A stretch of 64,000 bases of DNA from Tubulanus polymorphus (lineage: Eukaryota; Nemertea; Palaeonemertea; Tubulaniformes; Tubulanidae). Positions 35,900 to 47,995 of this stretch are shown here, piece after piece. The position numbers and the translations under genes are program-made. The notes beneath the pieces were generated by a model. That model saw only the letters and a program-made list of their open reading frames with translations. It had not been told where the DNA came from and ran no database searches. The number at the start of each line of letters is the position of its first letter. Positions within the stretch are counted from its first letter, which is position 1. Where the stretch lies: assembly GCF_964204645.1 (NCBI RefSeq), contig NC_134026.1, positions 26,058,650-26,122,649 on the forward strand, read 5' to 3'.

Positions 35900-38338
35900 T
35901 TAAAGTTCTTCTCTCATAAGTTTATCCAAATGGTTGCCATAGTCTGTAGCTTGACTTCCAACAAAAACTTCATGAGCATCAACTATTTCCTCTTTAGTCA
36001 GTTTTCCATCTTTATCTTTATCAGATTCATTTATGAGATGTTTAGCCTCCTCAATTGCTGCTTCATCAAATGTTGGTAGAGACCAAGCTTGAACTTCATC
36101 ACGACTAAGATACCCATTGCCATCTTTATCGTGTTCTTTGAAGTTTTCTTTTTCAGCAATTTGATCTTCTTCTTTTTCTGGTTTATCTGAAAAATAGAAA
36201 TAAAAAGTTTTAGGAGCTGGCGACCAAGGAGAGCCGCAGACGAGTGACTTTTATTTCGACAATAAAGTAAATTTGGCTGTCGCTCAAAAAAGTCACCCAT
36301 GGTGGCAAGCCTTCATATAGAAATTGTCTCAGTTTATGGCTTTAATTGGTAGAATTACAAGTTTCAAGGCAGAGTTTGCTCATCACATTACTTGCTGAAT
36401 GTTCACTTATAAGTAAATCAACTCACGGTCTCCCATAAATTCTTCAAATGAAACTTTTCCATCTTTGTTTTTGTCATGTTCCTCCATCACACGTTCCATC
36501 TCAACATCATTCAAATGTTTATGCTCCGAAGGATGAAGGAAAGCATCGTACTCATCTAAAGATAGGAAATTATCTTTATCCAAATCAGCAACCATGAATT
36601 TCTTCTTGTCATAGTGAATCAGCTAAAATAAACGATTACATCAGTAAACAAAAAGGCTCTCAAACGAATTTGTGTATGGAGGAAATCAAGGATTTCACTA
36701 ACCATCACAAAATTAACCATCTCATCACTGGTATCCTTTTCAAATTCTTTGACTTCATCAGCTGTATATCCATACATCTTGTCAAGATATTCTTCCCAAC
36801 TTACACCTACATTTTGGTCCCTATTAGCTTGTTCAAACTGCCTTGTAGCCTCGTCCCGATCCAACTGACTAAAAAGATTGTCGCATAAAAACACTAAAAA
36901 CAAAACTGTAATTATGTGTATAATGAATGTGCATGATTTATACTAGACTGCAGACTCACCGGAATGATTTCTTAACCCAACCATCAAGTTCCTCTTCAGT
37001 AACAAATCCATCTTCATCCTTATCCATTAGATCCACCAATTGTCCAAGGCGCTTCTTGGCCTCTGCTGGCTCAAGATGTTTGTACTCTTCAGCTTGATCA
37101 TGGGACCCTGAAAAGATAGAGAAATTATGAAATCATGCACAAGTTTCTAGAAAAATTATGCACTCTTTCACAGAAATATCAGCCACACTAAAAATGAGCT
37201 ATAAGGAAGCAAAAATTGGAAATATTTTGAACTTTCACCTGTTTTCAGGCTCTTGGATTGTCTTAGTTAAGGAGGGGAGGTTGTGAAAGCTCTTTAGGCT
37301 CAAGTACACATTAGGGCACACATGTACTAAAACTTAACTCATGTACGCACAAGCATATGTACAGCTGCATACTTGATTTGACTTATTACGATCGTTGGAT
37401 CAATTTTATAATCATTTTGCTTGAACACATGTGCTCATTGTAATGCATATGCTGACGTGTTTTATTGAAAATTAGCAGCCACGTGGAATTAAAACAAAAG
37501 TTAATTCTATTCAATGATTTCTATTCAAATTCAATAAGCAGTGATTTTTTGGAAACTGCTTCCCTAAGCAGAATATGCATTTAAAAACGTTTACATTTCA
37601 AATATCACTGCAAAAATGATATTTTCTAATAGAAAATTGACTGACATTTAGAGACAAAATGTTGAACTGAATATGCAAAGCAAATGGCTGTGAAGTTGGT
37701 TTTATGTAAGAATTGCCATTAAAAATAAAAGATGAAAACCAATTCATATGAAATAAAAATGTAGCATGAAGAACAAGTAAATTCATGAAAGTAAATTCAT
37801 AAGCAATATTAAGCTAACATCAATTCATCCTCTTACCAGATGCATTATATTCCCCTTTCATAGCACCTAAAAGGTATTTTAAGGCATTGTGATTGTACAG
37901 TTGCCTTTTAGAAATGCTGGGCATACTCATATTCTCACAAGGCAAAGCCCCCTCATCATGAAACGACAAACATCAATTGCTGTGAGACGCAAATAAATTC
38001 CAGGAAGTGAAAAAACTGTAATAGTATGACGTATAGTTTTCAATACAAGTAAGCACAGGGGCTTCACTGTAGCTGTCAAATCAAAGATTCGGCCTAGTGG
38101 TACCTTTAAAACACCTTTTTGGTGGTATCTAGGATACTGGATCGAATCTTTGATTTTGGACCCTTCGATTCTCACCTAGCACAGCTTCATGGTCGTATTC
38201 ATCATTATGATGACCATCCTTCTGATGCGGAGATTGTGGTCCATGGTGTATCTCTTCTTTCATTCCTTGATGGGTTTTTTCACAAGAAACTTGCACGGCT
38301 ACAAGTCCGCAAACACACAGCAATATCATCTTATGCAT
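35900..38338 (-). CDS. CREC-family EF-hand protein A (calumenin/reticulocalbin-like), C-terminus REEL
   Basis: A calcium-binding protein of the secretory pathway lumen. Exons on the minus strand run from 38176-38338 (start ATG 38338), a 30-nt microexon at 37837-37866, then 36960-37109, about 36712-36868, about 36428-36620 and about 35900-36188. The signal peptide is MHKMILLCVCGLVAVQVSC. Six EF-hand loops are visible: DKDEDGFVTEEE, NRDQNVGVSWEE, DLDKDNFLSLDE, DKNKDGKVSFEE, DKDGNGYLSRDE and DKDKDGKLTKEE. The second begins with Asn instead of Asp. The protein ends LMREEL, a non-canonical form of the HDEL/HDEF tail of this family, so ER retention may be weak. The start was chosen for the signal peptide; an upstream in-frame extension to 38521 is unlikely. 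It is the first of three tandem paralogues. Calumenin versus reticulocalbin orthology is not settled. Confidence 0.88.
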
Positions 38339-39058
38339 TGCGACTGGTAGAAACAAACTGCGGAGAGGGAGGAGCACAGAGACAGTGCACTCTTCAACGC
38401 TAAATCGTCGACTGACAGCTGGGCATATGCAGGAATAATACATTGCACACTTGCGATCATGGTGTATCAAAACCAAATTAATAAAAAACCTTTTGTATCG
38501 GACTATAAAATTCTTTACCAATAAATGTCTTTTTTGTTTATTCTCTTTGGTTTAAGCATGACTCAAATCAATTTTCAATGGGTATGTTATGGGATTTCGA
38601 AGATATTAGACGATTAAGAAATTCTTTAAGTTACTGTTTTGACATGTAATGAAATAAAGATGGCAGCGCTCATGATAAGTTCCGGAAAGCAGAAATAAGG
38701 TAATAAAAGTCTTAATTATGAATTTTTTTGCCCTTTGATAGTTCATTCCCTTTGGAAACAGTTAAACAATGCTTTCCTTTTTGCTATACATTACAAATCA
38801 ATACTCTGACGATAACTGTCAATCCTTCATTTGGATATATAATGTCCACATAATCAGTTCAACTCGTTCAAATTCAATTCAATTAAGATTTTATTCTTCA
38901 TATTGTAAAATAACGATACTTAATTTGCTAACCTGTGAAAAGTATTTTTTTCCTTATTATATAATACGAAAAAAAGATTATTTAGGCTAAAATTCTCATC
39001 ATTGACTTAGGCTATACCGGTTGTACTAGATAAGCCGAATATGTAATCATAGACGGTC
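38339..39058. other. Upstream region of CREC gene A
   Basis: AT-rich with no coding signal. It should contain the promoter of gene A. Confidence 0.4.
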
Positions 39059-39605
39059 TAATGTCTATTTATTAATTGATGAGACCTGTTTTTCTGGGAT
39101 ATTTTGCTTACTTTTTGGGGTACATACCTCATTTATGTCTTAACAGAATGCCAAAAATCGCGGACAACAACTGAATATCCGATATATTTCCAGTTCTGTA
39201 CCAATTAGATGGATTGGCAAAAAGACTCCTTAAGTCCAGTTGAATGAGAGAGAAAATCCTCCATTTTGTGAAATTTCTTGAATTTTTACATTGTCACCAT
39301 GCCTACGAAATGAAGTTATTTTTCTTGTGGGGTCTCAACAACTAAATCAGGGTGGCGTAGGCATGGTAACAATGTTCAAATCCAAGAAATTTGACAAAAT
39401 GGAGGATTTTCTCTCTCATTCAACTGGACTTAAGGAGTCTTTTTGCTAATCCATCTAATTGGTACAGAACTGGAAATATATCGGATATTCAGTTGTTGTC
39501 CGCGATTTTTGGCATTCTGTTAAGACATAAATGAGGTATGTACCCCAAAAAGTAAGCAAAATATCCCAGAAAAACAGGTCTCATCAATTAATAAATAGAC
39601 ATTAG
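39059..39605. mobile_element. Long foldback (inverted-repeat) element
   Basis: Two arms of about 250 bp are nearly perfect inverses, from atgtctatttattaattgat to its inverse, separated by only about 40-50 bp. TA dinucleotides flank the outer ends. Both arms contain gcggacaacaactgaatatc. There is no coding capacity. The element sits between CREC genes A and B. Confidence 0.85.
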
Positions 39606-39666
39606 TATCTAGTTGTTCCTCAGTTGTAGGGGACCGTAACAACGTCTGGTATTCAAACTAGGGTAA

Positions 39667-41163
39667 TCATAGTTCATCTTTAAGCTTATATGAATTTTCT
39701 GTATAGGCTTGAGAAATAGCAGCATTTGCATCAAAAAAGTCATAGCTGTCCAAAATTTCTTTTTCTGAAAGTTTTCCATCTTTATTACTGTCAGCCTTTT
39801 TGATAAGCTCTTTCACATCATCTGATGCTATGACCTCCATCGGCGGCAAGAACCATGCAACAACTTCATCAAAATCAAAGACCCCATCTTCGTTTAAATC
39901 ATGTGCAACAAATTCTTTTTGTGCCAGTTTTACGGCACGAGGCCAGTCATCTTCTTTCTCTGGTAAATCTGAATAAATGAAATATTCAGATTAAGTGTTA
40001 CTAGTAGACCTAATGATGGAAATTTCAAAGCCTGTTGTATGAGGAAAGTGCACCTCCTTAGATGTACATACCCTCGCGGTAATCGGCCATTTCTTTAACA
40101 GTTAGTTTTGAATCATTATCCTGGTCAAGGTATTTCAGTATAATCTTGCTCTCTATGACAGCCATGTGTTTATGATAAGCAGGATTCAACAATGCGTCAT
40201 ACTCATTCAAATCAAGAACGTCGTTGCCATCTTTGTCGGCAGTCTGAAATTTCTCTCGATCTTGTATAATTGACTGTAATGAAATTCGAAATCCCTGTAT
40301 GTTTTCTTACCGGCACCTAAATCTATCTAATCCGGAATTTTATTGTCATAAAATAAACAGCTGTCTTGATGCCGTGAAGTTTGGATATATAAAACAAATC
40401 AAAATCAATTTTATAAGTAAATTTACTTAATTCTCCACCGGAATTTGGAATATTCATCCAGTTTTCCTTTGATAAAATATGTGAAGGTTAAATACCGAAG
40501 CAAAGAAAGCTGTCTCTTCATCCTTTTTTGTGTCTAATCCTTTCACATCTTCTGTTGTGTATCCATATTCTTTTTTTAGGTGCTCCTCCCAGGTTATTGT
40601 TCCATCTTTGTTTACATCTGCCTTCTTAAAGTTATCCTCTGTTCTATCCATATCCATTTTTCTGTATACAAAATGTCCCGATTCATGAAATCATTCTGAT
40701 TGATCTAAACACTATATTGTCATTGGAATTATTACCGATGTGTTTTATATATCCATTTGGTCAACTCTTCTTCTGATATGACATCATCTTTAGTTTCATC
40801 TATAAGCTTGATTAGTCTTTTCAGACCTCTCTTAATTTCTTTGGAGTCAGGGCTTGAAATTTCTTCTTTTGGCCCTGAAATGTTTTATGATCTAATTATA
40901 TTCTTGGTCATATCTGCAGTATTTCTGTCTTGAGGTTCCAGGTATGTTAGCTCTTATAAATGTAGTGATAGAGGAACTATATAATTCATATTGTCATAAG
41001 TATCAATTTCAAAATACTTCAGAAGACAACTTTATGATTGATATTTACCCTCATTGTGTTCTTGCACCTTGTTTGCCTGAGAATTTTGGATATTTCCATT
41101 TTTATTTGTGTAGACAGTTGTCATTAGAATTCCGAATGTGAGAAGAAATATCAAGTGATGCAT
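39667..41163 (-). CDS. CREC-family EF-hand protein B, C-terminus KDEL
   Basis: A luminal ER calcium-binding protein of the calumenin/reticulocalbin family. Five exons on the minus strand: about 41048-41163, about 40735-40876, about 40498-40663, about 40070-40275 and 39667 to about 39970. The signal peptide MHHLIFLLTFGILMTTVYT begins at ATG 41163. EF-hand loops in order are DETKDDVISEEE (degenerate, no central Gly), DVNKDGTITWEE, DKDGNDVLDLNE, DQDNDSKLTVKE, DLNEDGVFDFDE and DSNKDGKLSEKE. The tail KLKDEL is a canonical ER-retrieval signal. Loops 1, 3 and 4 lack the usual Gly at position 6, so this copy is the most diverged of the three. It has no microexon like that of gene A. An upstream in-frame ATG (41283) would bury the signal peptide and was not used. 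Confidence 0.87.
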
Positions 41164-42691
41164 TTTTGTCAGATATCCTTGGAGTGCTATTTCGTAAAAT
41201 GACTGGGATGAATATTGCAGGTTTATGTCAGTGTGGTATATTATGCCAGGTGTTGCTTTGTATATAAGTATTTTAATTACCACTTATTGTGTTGATTCTA
41301 ATTTTACAATGAAATATCATACATTATTACTATTATATTCAGATTAAAAAATGTAACACGAATTCCCATTTTATGATAATCAGCCAGACCCTCATTGAAG
41401 GTTTTTGGAAAGCATTGGATATGTTTTGCTACCACTGATATTGGTTCCTGATATTCACAAGTGAATAGATTCATCGTTATCTTTATCTTTATCATTATCT
41501 GTTTTGAATGGAATTTGAAATACTGTGTTTCAGTGGTGACCATTCTCTTCCTGTGCTCTTCACTCTGTTCCCAAACAATCCGTTCTCAAGAACATGAATT
41601 CATTTCACAATTTGAACCTTATGAATATTTGAACTAAAAATCCTTAGAAAACAAAAACACCTAATATTTTAATTTGGTTCTTTTTTATTTCAAAATCATG
41701 GACATTTTCTCCAATTTATAGCTTGCCATTTCCATTGATATTTATTGCTGATGTTTCTTTCTAATTAACAGCTAGATCCTTTGTACATTGTGGCACCATG
41801 TAACAGGCATTTGTGATCTTATATATATATATATTTTGGTGAGAAATACACATATTTATCTTACTTAATTGTTTAAAAATTTACTACTTAAATGAAATTG
41901 GTGTCAACAAGGGAATATGCAGTGCACAAAGTTTGAAAGAAGTGTTTGGAAGAAATTATTGCTAGATTGCAGTTATCCGAAACCAAAAAAATCAACAAAA
42001 GCTTGATAAAAACAAAAAGATACACACTGGATGTAATAATTGAAAAAGAAAGAATTAAATTGAACTGATGTATGGCTATGTCCTTCGGTGTGAATATATT
42101 CACATTCTAAATAGTCCTATTTATGAGATAAATTTGAAATATGTAGATAAAAGAATTTAATTAAGAAATGCAAATTTCAACCCTATATTAGAAAGAGACA
42201 TTGAACCAGAAATATTTCCCCAAAAATGTAATATGTATCTACTGAAATGAAACAGAATCATCAATTTGAGTATTACTTCAGGAAATAAAATTGAAAGACT
42301 TGATAGTGTGAAAAGAAAGATGTTGAAGGCAAGTGGGACTTACTACTTAGCTATAGACCTATAGGAAGACTAAGCATTTGAAAAGAAGTGATAGAACAGA
42401 GTAGAAATGGAGATTAGGCTTTTTGAAGTGCATAAGATGTGATTACTAATACATCTCCCCAGTTAACACCAATTTCATAATCATCCTAATAATTTGTTAG
42501 ATAATCTGAAAATTTCTGTACAAATGAGCAGACTTCAGAGATGAGTTATACCAGATTTGATCAGTGAATAGAAACATTTACGTTTCAACTGATCGAATCA
42601 TTGATATCATAGTAGAATATATGCAAAATATGAAATTTGTAAATAGGTAGATGATTTGTAAATTGAAATGAATAAAGTTCTATGGCTAGTT
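41164..42691. other. Intergenic between CREC genes B and C
   Basis: AT-rich with an (AT)n run near 41820. No exon seen. It should hold the promoter of gene B and the 3' UTR of gene C. Confidence 0.45.
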
Positions 42692-44761
42692 TTATAATTC
42701 ATCCCTAAGATCTTCTGGATTAATAGCCTTTGCACTTCCAACAAACATAGCATGAGCAGCAACTACTTCATCCTTGCTCAATTCACCATCTTTGTTTGTG
42801 TCTGATTTGAGGATGAGATGCTTGGCCTCCAATGTAGCAGCATCATTGTAGTCAAATACCATGGATCCAGTGTATTCAAGCTTGTCAAGGAGGCCATCTC
42901 CATTCTTGTCAGCTTCCTTAAAGTGTTTCACCATCTCCTTGTAGAGTTCAGCATCATCTCCATCAGGTTTCACTGTAAAAAGAATAAATTGGTTTTGATT
43001 TTTGTGGGATTTTTTTTTTATTACAAGGTTTACTGTTCTAGATTGAACTTACAGTTTCCGATGTATTCATGCTCTTCAACATATCCATCTCTGTTCTTAT
43101 CAACCTTCTCCATAGCATGAAGAGCTTCAACTTCCAAAACCTTGCCATGAGGCGTTGGGTTAGTGAATTCAGCATACTCTTTCCTGTCAAGTTTTCCATC
43201 TTCATTGGCATCAGCAGCATGGAATTTTCTCATATCGTGGTCCATTGACTGTAAACCAGTGTTGATAAGATCTATCAAATCTGTCAAAATGTGGATTTTA
43301 TTAGAGTACAATAAAGGTATCTTACCTGAACAAATTCAATGAATTCTTCATCTCCAGCTTTCCTTGTGGCTTCTATTTTTTCTGGTGTTGTATGATGAGC
43401 CTTGTCTAAGTATTCATCCCAGGCAGCGAAGCCATCACCATTCACATCAGCTGTAGCAAACTGTACGTTGGCAGCATCCCTGTCCAATTTCCTGGAAGAT
43501 TCAAAGTTGAATTCATTGATTAAATTTATTCATTTTATTTTCAAACTATTGTTTTCACTTTTGTTTTAATTGGTTTCTAATGGCTGATGAAAATAGTCAC
43601 TTGCATACCTGTAGTTTTCAGAAATCCATTGTATGAGTTCAACTTGTGTTAAAACACCATCAGCATTCTGGTCCATCTTTTCAACCAGAATGGCAAGACG
43701 TCTTTGGGCATCATCAGGGGTAATTGTGGCAAATTCAGCAGCTTCTTTCCTATTTCCTAAATTCATAGAATTTTGTAAAATCTATATTAACATGTACAAG
43801 TATCTTATAGACATGACAATGAAAAGAAGATGCATTAATTTCGATGATGTTATTTCCTACATAGCTTTATTCATTTGACCGTACTTGTATCAGTCAATGT
43901 TCTTATATCAAAATGTTTTCTCATGTGTTGCATGTATGATGTTTTATTTGATGGGTTTTTGATTTTTAGGATAATTCTATGAAGATCTTTATTTACATAG
44001 GCTATATCATGGGCAACAAGTCAACATCAGATCAAAATGCCACGTATTCAAATCTGTTACCTACTTAATTCAAATTCACGCATCGAGGACACAAATTTTT
44101 GTTTGAGATACATATACTCTAGTGTTTTATCGGAATTGATGGTAATCAAGAGCAACATATTGCATACATTTCATAACAATTATGACTGTATTTATTTTAG
44201 TGAGCAGATGGAGCGTTTTTTTTGTCAAAAGTGCTTCATTTAATCCAATATTCTGTGTTTATTGTCTTCTCTCTAAAACGCTGACGTGTCGCGTGGTTTG
44301 TGGCAAAATTTTGAACTCATATCCTGTTTGCATAGAAAGCAATATGGAATATGGACACGTCAACTATTTTAGGCCTAATCACTAGTTGAATTTTGATGAA
44401 ATTGACACCCGTAGGGCTTTATCTATATTCACATCAAAAAATATCAACTGTAGATGTGTTGATTCAATTACATAGTATTTATCTTTCATTGGGTGCAATG
44501 AAACTATTATAGATGTATTATGATGTGTTTATATAAAAGAAAATTAATAATAGGGGTTGGTGTGATGAAAATATGATTAGAGCTCCGCATAGAATTAGGC
44601 AGTTGAAATGAAGTCGAAATAAAACAAAACTCACCTAAAATTGCCAAATGATCAAATTCAGCATGATGGCCTTGTTCTTCCTCCCTTAGATGAGCAGTAT
44701 ATTCAGCTGGTTCAGCAAGGGTTAATCCCAAGAAGGCAGCTATAATGTAAAACTTTAACAT
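42692..44761 (-). CDS. CREC-family EF-hand protein C, C-terminus RDEL
   Basis: The third tandem calumenin/reticulocalbin-like gene. Five exons on the minus strand: about 44633-44761, about 43610-43757, about 43326-43492, about 43055-43249 and 42692 to about 42972. The signal peptide is MLKFYIIAAFLGLTLA, with the start at 44761. Six well-formed EF-hand loops are DQNADGVLTQVE, DVNGDGFAAWDE, DANEDGKLDRKE, DKNRDGYVEEHE, DKNGDGLLDKLE and DTNKDGELSKDE. The protein ends PEDLRDEL, an ER-retrieval variant. Exon 1 ends in phase 1 after AILG, exactly as in gene A (AVLG), which supports tandem duplication. The loops are the best preserved of the three, so this copy may keep the ancestral calcium-binding role. 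Confidence 0.89.
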
Positions 44762-45338
44762 GTTGAAGTATCTTCAGCGTTGTTTTCGTTTCTTTGCAGA
44801 AGCTTTTACTCTCGAAGCTGCCTTAAGTTTTGTGAGGTTGAGTTGGAGGTCTTGTCGCATTTTATGGGCTTGATTTTGTCCGTCATGTGACGTGTCGCCA
44901 TTATCTCTTGCTACGTTTTCTTTGGGCTATAGCATGCTTACGATATACGTCTCAGTAACGAACAAGTCATTTACTAATTTGAATATTCATTAATTGGTTG
45001 TTTTCTGGTGATTGATGGATGTATAATGAGCTTGTAGATTCATTAATAAGCAGCTGCTACATTTTAGACTTCAAAAAATTCTATGAAGATAGTTTTCCCC
45101 TTTTTGGCCACAGATGTCCCACTTTATACGCATTAACATCTGTATACATTGTATTTAACATACCCTGGTACCTCCAAGGAAGTAAATAAGTTACAATGTG
45201 AATTTTGTCCTAATTTACCCTCATCCAAATTTAATGATAATCTCAATCCGTAATTTTAGATTTCCATGCATGATTATGATTATACATAAAATGGCTTTTA
45301 TCTTTCAAATCATTATTTTCATCATTTCTACTTTTAGA
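44762..45338. other. Divergent upstream region of CREC gene C and TSEN15
   Basis: A 577-bp spacer between two divergent starts. It has no coding signal beyond an in-frame extension of TSEN15 that lacks conservation. A T-rich acceptor-like site (ctacttttag) ends one base before the TSEN15 ATG. Confidence 0.45.
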
Positions 45339-45884
45339 ATGGATATTCCATCACCACTTCCTGCAGCTCGAAATCATATAACAGATCATCCTAAATATAA
45401 GGAAATTCTTGCTTATAACTTTGAAAACTGTGAAAATCAAGCTTACATATGTGTATTAGTGTATCTTCAGTTATGTGAATTGAAACAGTGGTCTAATGTG
45501 ACAATTCATCCATGCCATCAGCTTAAGTGTGTTTATATATCCGGCCAAGAATATTCTAATGAACTATTTGATATAGTTTTGCCCATTTCTGCTAAAAGAA
45601 ACTTATCAGTCAAGCAAATAGAAGAAATTCTCAAGCTTGTACGGCCAGAATTTAGTGCAAATACAAAACCAGGAGTTACATTAGCTATCGTGGAACAGGA
45701 CTCAACTGTTGTATACTACAGACTGAATAGTGGAATAATTCCTCCAGAATCTGCTGAAGAAACGCAAGAAAATAAACAATATAAGCGCGCTAAAATTGAT
45801 CAGAAATCAGCAGAAAAGGCATACATAGCCGAGTCATTTAAAGCATCTTTAAATCAACAGACTGATAATCAAGAATGTAAGTGA
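45339..45884 (+). CDS. TSEN15: tRNA-splicing endonuclease subunit Sen15
   Basis: A structural subunit of the TSEN complex, which removes introns from pre-tRNAs in the nucleus. It has a single coding exon from ATG 45339 to TGA 45882-45884, about 181 residues, close to human (171). Conserved stretches are DHPKYKEILAY, AYICVLVYLQLCELKQWSNV, NLSVKQIEEILKLVRPE and TLAIVEQDSTVVYYRLNSG; the last is the family's C-terminal signature. The open frame extends upstream to 45198, but those residues look like translated AT-rich DNA. An acceptor-like AG lies one base before the ATG, so a 5' UTR exon or a trans-spliced leader is possible. It is packed 83 bp before C8orf76, with a perfect GTAAGT at its stop codon. 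Confidence 0.88.
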   Translation: MDIPSPLPAARNHITDHPKYKEILAYNFENCENQAYICVLVYLQLCELKQWSNVTIHPCHQLKCVYISGQEYSNELFDIVLPISAKRNLSVKQIEEILKLVRPEFSANTKPGVTLAIVEQDSTVVYYRLNSGIIPPESAEETQENKQYKRAKIDQKSAEKAYIAESFKASLNQQTDNQECK

Positions 45885-45967
45885 TTTGAAAAAAAACTTG
45901 AAACTGTATAGTTCATTTCATTTCTGCTAAAATAGCACATATATATATATATATGTATTTTTCTAGG

Positions 45968-47639
45968 ATGGAACTTTTTGCTGATTTCGATGAAACTTTG
46001 TTTGAGCAGGGCAAAGAAAAAGTTGACCATGTTCCTTTCTCATATAATGCTAAAATTTGTCAACGCAATGTAAGTGATAGTTGAAAATGATCACTATTTC
46101 CTATGTTCATTTCTAGCATATTTGTTTTCAGATTGTAGATTGTATTTTTAGTGGTTCTTGGATGAAAGTTTGAAGCCACCAGAAGAGGAAGTTGTTGAAT
46201 TGCGTCATTACTATAAACAAAGGGCCGAATATTTGCAACAAATAGGAGATTTTCAACAAGCATTAACAACCTTTCAAATATGTTTAGGTATGCAAAGAGC
46301 TCATTAAACTGCTCCAGTTGAAGCAACTCTTCACACAACATATTAACCAATCTGACTGTTTTCTATACATTTTTTTCAGAATTGGATTGTGGCAGAATTG
46401 AAAGAAGATGTGTTCATGAGGCAATTGCATATTGTATGTTGAAACTTGGCAAATATGAACAGGCTTTGACTGCTGCAAGAGTTGTGGTAAATATATAATA
46501 AAAATATAAGTCCCGATCAATGATAATGATCTAGGTTATTCCAGATTGACAATGTTTTGTTTCGTTCATGTAGTTAGATGGCGCAATCAATGAAGATCAG
46601 AAGTTAACTTCTCTGTATTTGATGAATAAAATATACCATGCCAAGGCAGACATTCCAAGTAAGCCTCAATAATTATCTCATTCATTATACATGTACACAA
46701 TTGTTAAAAAGTTGTCTTATGTTTGAATCTTTAAATGACTTTTTAGATAGCCTTTTGACTACTCAGCAACTATTGGCTTTTCACCATTGCAATGTTGAGT
46801 TATGGATTATCTTAGCTAGTGCTTATCAGAAATATCATAGGACTATAGACACTAAATGCAGTTCGATGCCAGGTTCAGAAAGCGGATCTAATAAGATACA
46901 TGGAACATTAGTGTTAAATGATGAAACACTATCTGTTCAGAAACATTTAGGTGAAATGAAAATATCAACAAATTGCTCGAATCAGGAGCATGATGACTGT
47001 GATCTACAGCAGAAATCTACAGATCTATATCATAGTGGTAAATTTGATTGTCGACTGAAAGCAATAACTTGTTTGTTAGTGGCAAGGTAATGTTATACTT
47101 TTGATCACATGATCTTGTTTTTTTTTCTTTTGTTTTCTAATGTGTAATCATCAATTTATATCAACTCGAAATTCAATTTTCAGGAGTTCTATTTTGGCTG
47201 TTCAGAAATCTGTCAGAAGTTTTGTTAGAGAAAGAAATCTGCTCCTGCTGAAGAAAGTAGGTGTTTATTATGGTACATGTTGTTTGATGCCTGAACTGAC
47301 AAATTTCTGATGGTCACTGTATATAATTTACAGGTTGAAGAAATGATAGATGAACTGAATTTCGTGATACCACCCTCACCATCAAACACAGATTCCCTGC
47401 TTGCTCAATTAAAAAATGTTAGTTATACTACAATAATATGATTAATTACTACATTGATAATTTAGTTGGCATTTCTTGAATAGATTTTAGTTGTTGAATA
47501 TGGCATAAGATTATACATGTATTGATAGTATACAGTGATATTTTTCTCTTTTTAGTTGGATATCACTGCAGATGGATTCCAGAAGCAATTTGAAATGATA
47601 CTGTGCAAACAAGCCTGTAACTTTAATTCAATTGAATAA
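45968..47639 (+). CDS. C8orf76: C8orf76-like TPR protein
   Basis: A poorly characterised animal protein with tetratricopeptide-like helices. Human C8orf76 has no settled function. About 7 exons run from ATG 45968 to TAA 47637-47639. The N-terminus (LFADFDETLFEQGKEK, then VPFSYNAKICQRN) mirrors the human FEDSVFEERPE and SYCAKLCEP. Then comes LRHYYKQRAEYLQQIGDFQQ with ALTTFQICLELD and AIAYCMLKLGKYEQALTAAR, typical TPR helices. LYLMNKIYHAKADIPNSLLT and LWIILASAYQKY follow, in the order seen in human. The middle is divergent and probably disordered. The first exon starts at an acceptor only one base before the ATG. The assignment rests on colinear motif similarity recalled from the human protein. 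Confidence 0.75.
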
Positions 47640-47995
47640 ATTGTTTAATTTGTTCTGATATTCACTGTCTTTTATTCATTTGTTTTTAGTGCGTGTATGA
47701 CATAGTTAGGTAACTTGTTTGATGAGAATAATTTGTAACGTTCCTCCATGAGACAAATCGCCCAACAAATTTATTAACACTTAGCAACAGTCAGCAACAG
47801 GTGTTTTCTGCTTCGTCACAATTAATTTGATAGATCAGGTTTTATTGAACAGCTGTGGTCTACAAGCTGGCCGTTTCGATTGAAACTTGTTTTCATCTTA
47901 ATACATGCACCAGCTGTTTACTAGCCTCTAACCGACATCTAATTGCCACATCATAAGAAAATGTCTTCCTTATTGCATCTGCTATTGTACATGTA

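Noticed and set aside
45198-45338. N-terminal extension of TSEN15
   Set aside because: In frame but low-complexity and without similarity to the family. A splice-acceptor-like sequence ends just before the ATG at 45339.
45339-47639. TSEN15-C8orf76 fusion protein
   Set aside because: Splicing from the GTAAGT at 45877 to 45967 creates TGA in the TSEN15 frame, so no fusion protein results.
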